DNA of 64,000 nt from Accumulibacter sp. (GTDB lineage: Bacteria > Pseudomonadota > Gammaproteobacteria > Burkholderiales > Rhodocyclaceae), in the NCBI GenBank assembly GCA_024235715.1, contig JACKLW010000007.1:310001-374000 (forward strand), read 5' to 3'. Positions 51,978 through 58,453 of this stretch are shown here, in pieces. The translations under genes and the position numbers were made by a program. Each line of letters starts with the position of its first letter. Position 1 is the first letter of the stretch. Below the pieces are notes generated by a model. It saw nothing but the letters and a program-made list of their open reading frames with translations. It ran no database searches and was not told the DNA's origin.

Positions 51978-52553
51978 ATGCTCCCAGACCATCCCAGTCA
52001 CCAGGAAGCCATCGTCGCAACGCGGCACTGGCTCGAGCGCGCGGTGATCGGTCTCAACCTCTGTCCTTTTGCCAAGGGTGTGCACAGCAAGGGGCAGGTG
52101 CGCTACGCGGTCAGCGATGCGATTGATGAAGAGGGCCTGCTCGCCGATCTCGAACGCGAATTGCACGCGCTGCTGGCCATGGCGCCGGAAGAGATCGATA
52201 CCACGCTGCTCATCCACCCCCGGGTGCTCAATGACTTCGACGACTACGTCGCGTTCCTCGACCTGGTTAATGTCGTTCTCAGGACGCAGCAGCTCGAAGG
52301 TGTCCTTCAGGTCGCCAGCTTCCACCCCGATTACGCGTTTGCCGGCACCGACGCGGACGACATAACGAACTGCACGAACCGCGCCCCGTTCCCGACGCTG
52401 CACCTGCTGCGCGAGGCCAGTCTCGACCGCGCGGTCGCCGCTTTTCCCGACGCCGCCTCGATCTACGAGCGCAACATGCAGACGCTGCGCGAACTCGGCA
52501 GCGAAGGCTGGCAGGCGCTCGGCGTCGGCGTGACGCCTGGCAAGGGCAGGTAG
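51978..52553 (+). CDS. DUF1415 family protein
   Basis: A 191-residue soluble protein with the DUF1415 features ATRHWLERAVIGLNLCPFAKGVHSKGQVRY and HPDYAFAGTDADDITNCTNRAPFPTLHLLREASLDRA. The CPFAK cysteine and the NRAPFPTLHLLRE segment are the conserved core. Function is unknown. ATG 51978 has an AAAGGAG site 9 bases upstream; an in-frame ATG at 51915 does not. It is followed by arfB after 7 bases. Confidence 0.88.
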   Translation: MLPDHPSHQEAIVATRHWLERAVIGLNLCPFAKGVHSKGQVRYAVSDAIDEEGLLADLERELHALLAMAPEEIDTTLLIHPRVLNDFDDYVAFLDLVNVVLRTQQLEGVLQVASFHPDYAFAGTDADDITNCTNRAPFPTLHLLREASLDRAVAAFPDAASIYERNMQTLRELGSEGWQALGVGVTPGKGR

Positions 52554-52560
52554 GCCGCCA

Positions 52561-52971
52561 ATGTCCGGGCCGCGCATCGAGTTGCGCGAGAGCGAAGTCG
52601 AGTTCATCGCCATTCGCGCGCAGGGGGCTGGTGGTCAGAACGTCAACAAGGTATCGAATGCCGTCCATCTGCGCTTCGACATCGGCGCTTCGTCACTGCC
52701 CGATGAGATCAAGGCGCGTCTGCGGCAACTGCGGGACCAGCGAATCAGTGCCGACGGGCTCGTGATCATCAAGGCACAGGCGCACCGCAGCCTCGATCGC
52801 AATCGCCTCGACGCGCTCACTCGCCTGCGCGAGTTGATCGCCAGGGCGGCGTTCACGCCGACGCCGCGCCGGCCGACCCGGCCGACGCGGGGTTCGCAGA
52901 TCAGGCGCGTCGACAGCAAGGTGCGACGTGGGGCGGTCAAACTGCTCCGTGGGCGGGTCGACGAGCACTGA
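52561..52971 (+). CDS. arfB: Alternative ribosome-rescue factor ArfB (peptidyl-tRNA hydrolase)
   Basis: A 136-residue protein with the release-factor GGQ loop (RAQGAGGQNVNKV, about residues 19-31) and a basic C-terminal tail (RRPTRPTRGSQIRRVDSKVRRGAVK) that enters the mRNA channel of stalled ribosomes. ArfB hydrolyses peptidyl-tRNA on non-stop complexes. Length and domain order are as in E. coli YaeJ. It is probably cotranscribed with the DUF1415 gene. Confidence 0.95.
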   Translation: MSGPRIELRESEVEFIAIRAQGAGGQNVNKVSNAVHLRFDIGASSLPDEIKARLRQLRDQRISADGLVIIKAQAHRSLDRNRLDALTRLRELIARAAFTPTPRRPTRPTRGSQIRRVDSKVRRGAVKLLRGRVDEH

Positions 52972-53049
52972 TCGACAGTCGGCAGGAAGCGGAATTCGGC
53001 AGGGAGCAGCTATGCACATGGTGTGCCACTCAGAGCCAGGAGCGTGCAG

Positions 53050-53589
53050 ATGACGCCCGCCGCAGTTCTCGCATTCTGGTTCGACGAGGCGACGCCCGCA
53101 CAATGGTGGGCGAAGTCCGCCGAATTCGACCGCCTGATCGCGGCGCGATTCGGCGCCCTGCACGCTGCGGCCAGCCGTTGCGAACTCTACGCCTGGCGCG
53201 GCAGCGCGGACGGTCGCCTGGCAGAGGTCATCGTCCTCGATCAGTTCTCGCGCAACATTTTCCGTGATCGCGCGGACTCCTTCGCCACCGACGCACTGGC
53301 GCTGGTGCTTGCCCAGGAAGCCGTCGCCGCTGGCGCCGATAGCAGCCTCGACGCGGCGCGCCGTGCTTTCCTCTATATGCCGTACATGCACAGCGAGTCA
53401 CGACTGATCCATGCGCAGGCGGTCGCGCTGTTTTCTGCGCCGGGAATGGAGAACAACCTCGCCTTCGAGCTTCGCCACAAGGCAATCATCGAGCGCTTCG
53501 GTCGCTACCCGCATCGGAACGCCATTCTCCGGCGGCAGTCGACGCCGGAGGAGGTCGAGTTCCTGAAGAAGCCGGGCTCAGGGTTCTAG
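53050..53589 (+). CDS. DUF924 family protein
   Basis: A 179-residue all-helical protein with family patterns VLAFWFDEATPAQWWAKSAEFDRLIAARF, VIVLDQFSRNIFRD, FLYMPYMHSESRLIHAQAVALF and FGRYPHRNAILRRQSTPEEVEFL. This TPR-like family is widespread and uncharacterised. ATG 53050 lies behind an AGGAGCG site. It is separated by 78 bases from arfB. Confidence 0.9.
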   Translation: MTPAAVLAFWFDEATPAQWWAKSAEFDRLIAARFGALHAAASRCELYAWRGSADGRLAEVIVLDQFSRNIFRDRADSFATDALALVLAQEAVAAGADSSLDAARRAFLYMPYMHSESRLIHAQAVALFSAPGMENNLAFELRHKAIIERFGRYPHRNAILRRQSTPEEVEFLKKPGSGF

Positions 53590-53608
53590 GCGGGCGAGGC
53601 GGAGCCGG

Positions 53609-53845
53609 TCATTTCAGCGCTGCGATGCCGGCACCAAAGTTGATATGGAAGGTGGCGCCATCGAGGACGAGCGCGGGCACGGAGTGGACACCTGCGGCTT
53701 CAGCTTCGTCGAGCCGTGACTTGTTCTCGCCGAGGTGGACGACTTCGAGGTCGTATCGCAAAGGGTCGAGCGCGTTGGCCAGGTTTTGTTCGGCTGCCAT
53801 ACACACCGGGCATCCGGCGTGATAAAAAGTCGCTGTGGTTTTCAT
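53609..53845 (-). CDS. Small thioredoxin-like protein with CPVC motif
   Basis: A 78-residue thioredoxin-fold protein. FYHAGCPVC places the redox cysteines at C12 and C15 directly after the first strand, as in glutaredoxin/thioredoxin-like small reductants, and SVPALVLDG contains the cis-Pro. It is shorter than thioredoxin. The ATG at 53845 has an AGGA site. It is divergent from an HxlR-type regulator gene with an inverted repeat in the shared 127-bp gap, so the regulator probably controls it. Confidence 0.8.
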   Translation of the reverse strand: MKTTATFYHAGCPVCMAAEQNLANALDPLRYDLEVVHLGENKSRLDEAEAAGVHSVPALVLDGATFHINFGAGIAALK

Positions 53846-53925
53846 GATGATTTCCTCTGGAGTGGAGTTGAGTTCGTGCCGGGAGCACGGGATCATTCTA
53901 GATGCGCCTCGTTTGGTCGGAAAGC

Positions 53926-53943
53926 GGGCACTTTTTGGTGCCC
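53926..53943. promoter_or_regulatory. Inverted repeat, putative HxlR operator
   Basis: GGGCAC-N6-GTGCCC at 53926-53943 in the 127-bp gap between the divergent thioredoxin-like and HxlR genes. The symmetry and location suit a dimeric winged-helix regulator. Confidence 0.45.
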
Positions 53944-53972
53944 CGGTAACCTTTCGGTGTAAATCGTTGGCC

Positions 53973-54305
53973 ATGAACGAAAAAAATGATTCATCTGCTT
54001 CGACGCCATCCGTTTACCGCCATCTTGAAGAAGTGGTTGGCTGCAAATGGTCGGTGTCGGTATTGATCGCCATTGCCGACGGTGTTGCACGCCCAGGCGA
54101 GCTGGAACGTCGTGTGGCGGGAATCTCGAAGAAGATTCTGTCCGAGCGCTTGCGCAAGCTGACGCTGTACGGCTTGCTGAAGAAACATGCCTACGCCGAA
54201 GTGCCTCCGCGCACAGTCTATTCACTGACCGACACCGGCCGGAAACTGGTCGATATCATTGAACAGATACGAACCCTGGACGGACAGATTGCCAGCGCCG
54301 GATAG
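53973..54305 (+). CDS. HxlR/MarR-type winged-helix regulator with single cysteine
   Basis: A 110-residue DNA-binding protein: VYRHLEEVVGCKWSVSVLIAIADGVARPGELERRVAGISKKILSERLRKLTLYGLLKKHAYAEVPPRTVYSLTDTGRKLV matches HxlR proteins, with C24 replacing a glycine in the usual GGKW motif. It is the only cysteine, so a redox switch by intersubunit disulfide or thiol modification is plausible. ATG 53973 gives the normal length. The target is probably the divergent thioredoxin-like gene. Confidence 0.85.
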   Translation: MNEKNDSSASTPSVYRHLEEVVGCKWSVSVLIAIADGVARPGELERRVAGISKKILSERLRKLTLYGLLKKHAYAEVPPRTVYSLTDTGRKLVDIIEQIRTLDGQIASAG

Positions 54306-54344
54306 GGAGTGCGCCAGCGCTCTCTACGCACGGGAAAGTTGCCG

Positions 54345-55211
54345 ATGTCGCGAGCGCTGACCTTTTCCCTGACCCTGCTGGCGATGATTGCGTTCGCGGG
54401 CAATTCGCTGCTCTGTCGACTGGCGCTGAAGCACAGCAGCATCGATGCCGCCAGCTTCACCACCATTCGCATCGTCTCTGGCGCGCTCGCGCTGTGGCTG
54501 ATCCTGCGTCTGCGTGCCGGGACGCACACGGCAACCGGAAGCTGGCCGTCGGCACTGGCGCTGTTTGCCTATGCAGGCGGCTTCTCCTATGCCTACGTCA
54601 GTCTGCCCGCAGCGGCGGGCGCCCTGCTGCTCTTTGGCGCGGTACAGGCAACCATGATCGGTTACGGACTGTGGGCCGGCGAGCGGCTGACGATGCGCCA
54701 ATCGACGGGGCTGTTGCTTGCTTTCGGCGGCCTGGCAATCCTGCTGTTTCCCGGTCTCTCGGCGCCGCCCGTGCCTGGCTCGCTGCTGATGCTGGGTGCT
54801 GGCGTTGCGTGGGGTATCTATTCCCTGCGTGGCAAGGGTGCCGGCGACCCGATCTGTGCGACGGCAGGCAATTTCCTGCGGGCGACGCCGATGGCGGCGG
54901 CGCTGAGTGTGGTCATGCTTCCGTGGAGTTCGCTGGATGCGCTGGATGCGCTGGATGGCGTCGGTGTCTGCTACGCGATCGCTTCTGGCGCGCTTGCTTC
55001 GGGTCTCGGCTATGCGGTCTGGTACACCGCCTTGCGCGGGCTGAAGGCAACGAGCGCGGCCAGCGTGCAGCTCAGCGTGCCGATCATCGCCGCAGTCGGT
55101 GGCATCGTCTTCCTCGGTGAAGCCATCAGCGTGCGCCTGGTGATCGCCTCCGCAGCAATCCTCGGTGGAATCGCGCTGGTCATTGTCGGCAAGCAGGCCG
55201 ATCGGCGATGA
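54345..55211 (+). CDS. DMT-superfamily (EamA) transporter
   Basis: A 288-residue membrane protein with ten hydrophobic segments arranged as two five-helix EamA repeats (LTFSLTLLAMIAFAGNSLLCRLALK and GSLLMLGAGVAWGIYSLRGKGA). Members export amino acids, metabolites or drugs; the substrate here is unknown. The start MSRALTF at 54345 is preferred over an earlier ATG at 54309. It starts 39 bases after the HxlR gene and may be cotranscribed. Confidence 0.9.
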   Translation: MSRALTFSLTLLAMIAFAGNSLLCRLALKHSSIDAASFTTIRIVSGALALWLILRLRAGTHTATGSWPSALALFAYAGGFSYAYVSLPAAAGALLLFGAVQATMIGYGLWAGERLTMRQSTGLLLAFGGLAILLFPGLSAPPVPGSLLMLGAGVAWGIYSLRGKGAGDPICATAGNFLRATPMAAALSVVMLPWSSLDALDALDGVGVCYAIASGALASGLGYAVWYTALRGLKATSAASVQLSVPIIAAVGGIVFLGEAISVRLVIASAAILGGIALVIVGKQADRR

Positions 55212-55376
55212 AGTCGGCGGATCGCGGCAGGCAGCTCGGGACGGGCGGCTTGTCCGCGCCCTCGTCCCGACAGGCGCCGCATTGGCACGGGCGGCCAGGA
55301 TTCGCCGCGCGAGGCGATGCCCGTATACTCTGCCAGCGCCCGGCAAGGGTGATGGTCCACGGAGCGAGGAGGAGGA

Positions 55377-55790
55377 ATGGCTTATCAAGAGAGCTTTGAC
55401 GTCAACAGCCGCGGCCGCGGCACCGTCGAGATCACCGTCGAAGTGGCGCGCATCGTTCGTGCGTCGGGTGTCCAGATCGGCCTGGCCAACGTCTTCGTGC
55501 AGCACACCAGCTGTTCGGTGGTGTTGACCGAGAACGCCGATCCGTCGGTGCGCCGCGATCTGGAGACGCTGGCGGCGCGCTGGGCGCCCGATGGGGACGC
55601 CGCCTATCATCATGACAGTGAGGGCGACGACGACATGGCCGCTCATGGCAGAAACATCCTGGCCGGCGCATCGCTGGGCGTGCCGGTCGGCAAGGGCGCA
55701 CTGCTGCTCGGCACCTGGCAGGGGATCTACCTCTGGGAGCATCGCACGTTCCCGCACCGACGGCGGGTCATCGTCACGGTCGTCGGCTGA
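55377..55790 (+). CDS. YjbQ/UPF0047 family protein
   Basis: A 137-residue soluble protein of the YjbQ family: SRGRGTVEITVEVARIV, VFVQHTSCSVVLTENADPSVRRDLE, YHHDSEGDDDMAAHGRNILAGASLGVPV and GTWQGIYLWEHRTFPHRRRV. The conserved His and Asp/Glu residues form a small-molecule site. Some members show low thiamine-phosphate synthase activity, but the physiological role is unsettled. AGGAGGA precedes the ATG. Confidence 0.92.
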   Translation: MAYQESFDVNSRGRGTVEITVEVARIVRASGVQIGLANVFVQHTSCSVVLTENADPSVRRDLETLAARWAPDGDAAYHHDSEGDDDMAAHGRNILAGASLGVPVGKGALLLGTWQGIYLWEHRTFPHRRRVIVTVVG

Positions 55791-55848
55791 TCGCTATTCT
55801 TGCTAAACTCGGCCGCTTGATCGTCTCGCGACTGGAAGAGGAAAAGCA

Positions 55849-56727
55849 ATGAAAATCGGATTCATCGGTCTGGGTATCATGGGGCGCCCGATGGCGCTGA
55901 ACCTGCTGCGCGGCGGGCACGAGCTGACCGTCTGGGCGCGTCGCGCCGAGTCGATGCAGCCCCTGCTCGATGCCGGCGCCAGCGGCGCTGACAGTCCGGC
56001 CGGCGTGGCCAGCGCGGTCGAGCTGGTGATCTCCGTCGTCGCCGACGCCCCCGACGTCGAGCAGGTGATGCTCGGCGAGCAGGGCGTCGCCAGCGCCGAC
56101 CGTGCAGGGCTGGTGGCGGTCGACATGAGTACCATCCGGCCGGCGGCGGCGCGTGACATCGGCGCAAGGCTGCTCGAACAGGGTGTCGACTTCCTCGATG
56201 CGCCGGTTTCCGGTGGCGAGGTCGGCGCCGTTGCCGGCAGCCTGTCGATCATGGTCGGCGGCAGCGTTGCCGCTTTCGACACGGCGCGACCGGCCTTCGC
56301 GTGCATGGGCAAGAACATCGTGCATGTCGGTGATTCAGGTGCCGGGCAGGTGGCCAAGGCGGCCAACCAGATCGTCACCGGCGCTGGCGTGCTGACCGTC
56401 GCCGAAGCGCTCAATTTCGCCGCCCGCAGCGGCGTCGATCCGGCCAAGGTGCGCGAAGCACTGCTCGGTGGCTTCGCCTACTCGAAAATCCTCGAGAACC
56501 ACGGTCAGCGCATGCTCGACCGCAACTTCAAGCCGGGTTTCAAGTCCTGGATGCATCAGAAGGACATGAACATCGTCATGCAGAGCGCGCACGAGCTGGG
56601 CATGTGCCTGCCGGTAGCGGCGGCGACGGCGCAGATGTATAACGCCATGGTCGGTTCGGGGCTTGGCGAAGAGGATTCGATTGCCATTCTCAAGTTGCTC
56701 GAACGGCTGTCGGGCGGCGAAGACTGA
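55849..56727 (+). CDS. Beta-hydroxyacid dehydrogenase, tartronate semialdehyde reductase-like
   Basis: A 292-residue NAD(P)-dependent enzyme of the GlxR/GarR/3-hydroxyisobutyrate dehydrogenase family: FIGLGIMGRPMALNLLRGGHELTVW (nucleotide fold), DAPVSGGEVGA, and GAGQVAKAANQIVTGA with the catalytic lysine. Close likeness to GlxR suggests 2-hydroxy-3-oxopropionate (tartronate semialdehyde) as substrate, which would fit glyoxylate handling, but this is inferred. It overlaps the next, paralogous gene by one base. RBS GAGGAAAAG. Confidence 0.88.
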   Translation: MKIGFIGLGIMGRPMALNLLRGGHELTVWARRAESMQPLLDAGASGADSPAGVASAVELVISVVADAPDVEQVMLGEQGVASADRAGLVAVDMSTIRPAAARDIGARLLEQGVDFLDAPVSGGEVGAVAGSLSIMVGGSVAAFDTARPAFACMGKNIVHVGDSGAGQVAKAANQIVTGAGVLTVAEALNFAARSGVDPAKVREALLGGFAYSKILENHGQRMLDRNFKPGFKSWMHQKDMNIVMQSAHELGMCLPVAAATAQMYNAMVGSGLGEEDSIAILKLLERLSGGED

Positions 56728-57605
56728 TGCAGCTCGGCTTTATCGGCCTCGGCGTGATGGGTCGGCCGATGGCCATGCACCTGCTGCATGCCGGTCACCA
56801 ACTATCGGTCTGGGCGCGCCGACGGGAGTCGAGCCAGCCGCTGCTCGATGCCGGCGCCGTTGGCTGCGCGACGCCGGCGGCCGTTGCGCAACGCAGTGAA
56901 GTGGTGTTCACCATGCTCACGGCCGGCGCCGACGTCGAGCGCGTGGCCCTGGGGCCCGACGGGCTGGTGGAGGGGTTTGCCAGCCATTCACTGCTGATCG
57001 ACATGAGCACCATCGGGCCGGCGATGGCGCGCTCGCTGGCCGAGCGCCTCGCGCTGGCCGGCATCGACATGCTCGATGCGCCGGTTTCCGGCGGCGGCCA
57101 GGCGGCCGCCGCCGCGACCCTGGCGATCATGGTCGGCGGCAAGGTGGCGGTGCTCGAACGCGTTCGTCCGCTGTTGGCGTTGCTCGGCAGGGCGATCGTG
57201 CATGTCGGCGGCAATGGCGCCGGGCAGGTGGCCAAGATGTGCAATCAGATGATCATGGTCGGGGCAATACAGGCGGTGGCCGAGGCATTGCACTTCAGCA
57301 GCGTGTCGGGCGCCGATCCCGCAAAAGTGCGCCAGGCGCTGGCGGGCGGTTCGGCAGGCAGTCGCGCGCTTGAAGTCATGGGTGGAAGAATGGTCGACCG
57401 CGACTTCGTCGCCGGTGTCGAGGCCCGCCTGCACCACAAGGATTACGGCATTGCGCTGGACGCCGCGTACCGGCTCGGCCTGCCCCTGCCGATTGCCGGG
57501 CAGGTCTGGCAGCAACTCAACGCATTGATGGCGATGGGCTGGGGGCGGTCGGACACCGCCGCCCTGCTGCGCGTCCTGGAAGCGAGCCGGCGCGCCACAC
57601 CATGA
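56727..57605 (+). CDS. Second tandem beta-hydroxyacid dehydrogenase
   Basis: A paralogue of exactly the same length (292 residues): FIGLGVMGRPMAMHLLHAGHQLSVW, DAPVSGGGQAAAAAT, and GAGQVAKMCNQMIMVG keep the cofactor, substrate and catalytic-lysine motifs. It is clearly diverged from its neighbour, especially in the C-terminal half, so the pair is an old duplication with probably different substrates. It begins in TGATG overlap with the first copy and overlaps the following gene by four bases. Confidence 0.87.
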   Translation: MQLGFIGLGVMGRPMAMHLLHAGHQLSVWARRRESSQPLLDAGAVGCATPAAVAQRSEVVFTMLTAGADVERVALGPDGLVEGFASHSLLIDMSTIGPAMARSLAERLALAGIDMLDAPVSGGGQAAAAATLAIMVGGKVAVLERVRPLLALLGRAIVHVGGNGAGQVAKMCNQMIMVGAIQAVAEALHFSSVSGADPAKVRQALAGGSAGSRALEVMGGRMVDRDFVAGVEARLHHKDYGIALDAAYRLGLPLPIAGQVWQQLNALMAMGWGRSDTAALLRVLEASRRATP

Positions 57606-57943
57606 GAGCCGGTCGAACCGGTCTCCTCATCGCGCTGCTCGTCCTGCCGGGCGCCAGTGCGAGCCTGGCCGGCTTGAAACAGCAGCCCGGGATCCGTGTC
57701 GCCGGCATCGATCTGGTCGAGCTCGGCTTCCTTGAACAGCGTTTCGCCGTGCTGTTGCGGGTACGCAATCCGAATGGCCTCGAGTTGCCAATCACCGGCC
57801 TGAGCTTCGACATCGACGTCAACGGGCTGCGCTTCGTCGCCGGGCTGTCCGAAGAGGCCGTCACCGTGCCGCGTTTTGGCGAAGGGCTGCTCGACGCGCT
57901 CGCCCACGGTCGGCGTGGCGGCCGGCTCCCGCGCCCTACTTGA
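57602..57943 (+). CDS. LEA type 2 (WHy-domain) protein, C-terminus apparently truncated
   Basis: A 113-residue exported-looking protein with an N-terminal signal (RTGLLIALLVLPGASASLA) and a LEA2/WHy beta-sandwich (RVAGIDLVELGFLEQRFAVLLRVRNPNGLELPITGLSFDIDVNG). The family runs to about 150 residues; here the last part (about residues 97-113, GRRGGRLPRPT) reads out of register, while the +1 frame (VGVAAGSRALLD) looks like the natural continuation before breaking down. A frameshift near 57893-57900 is likely. ATGA overlap with the preceding gene. The 3' end overlaps a convergent gene by 8 bases. Confidence 0.6.
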   Translation: MRAGRTGLLIALLVLPGASASLAGLKQQPGIRVAGIDLVELGFLEQRFAVLLRVRNPNGLELPITGLSFDIDVNGLRFVAGLSEEAVTVPRFGEGLLDALAHGRRGGRLPRPT

Positions 57944-58154
57944 CCGGGATGATCAGCTTGTCCCAGCCCGAACCATCTTCGTCCGAGTCGGGCTTGCGGT
58001 TGCGGCCGATCATCGCCAGCCGCGCTTCCATTTCCGCAATCGACTGGTCCGTGAATTGAAGCTTGCGGCGGTCGGCGCCGCAGCGGCGTTCAGCCTGGCC
58101 AGCCGGTCGCTCGATCTGCCGCTGGCGTCGGTCTGGTCCTCTGTTCGTGCGCAT
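57936..58154 (-). CDS. Small conserved-looking hypothetical protein, 72 aa
   Basis: Seventy-two residues, highly charged: a repeated DRR pattern (RRQRQIERP, ERRCGADRRKLQ) followed by a helix FTDQSIAEMEARLAMIGRN and the tail DEDGSGWDKLIIPVK. A strong AAGGAG site sits 7 bases before the ATG, supporting a real gene against the overlapping shadow frames. I do not recognise the family. One Cys. Possibly a nucleic-acid-binding small protein, judging by charge only. Confidence 0.6.
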   Translation of the reverse strand: MRTNRGPDRRQRQIERPAGQAERRCGADRRKLQFTDQSIAEMEARLAMIGRNRKPDSDEDGSGWDKLIIPVK

Positions 58155-58453
58155 TGCTCGCTCCTTGAAATCGCTGCATCAACGTCGCGATGGATAGGCC
58201 GTCAGCCAGAGCCGGCAATCTCTTGCCGATCCTGAGCGGCCTCGCTGGTGGCGGTCCACGGACGATCACTAGCGGTGCTTGTTGCGCTCACTTCCAAGCA
58301 TTATCCGGAAAACGTCACCTTAACACCAGCGCGGGCAACCGGGGCTTGCGCGTGGCCGGATCCGGCGTTTGCAGGATGCTGCCCGGCCGCGCTTCGCGCG
58401 CTGTGACTGCGCGGTGCGCGTCGCTGCCGTCGCAGCGCGCGGGGCCGGATGCA
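58155..58453. other. Intergenic region downstream of the Hsp70 operon
   Basis: About 300 bases between the 72-aa gene start and the end of the large Hsp70 gene, both minus strand. Short GC-rich hairpins lie around 58385-58400, without a T run. Nothing else is supportable. Confidence 0.35.
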
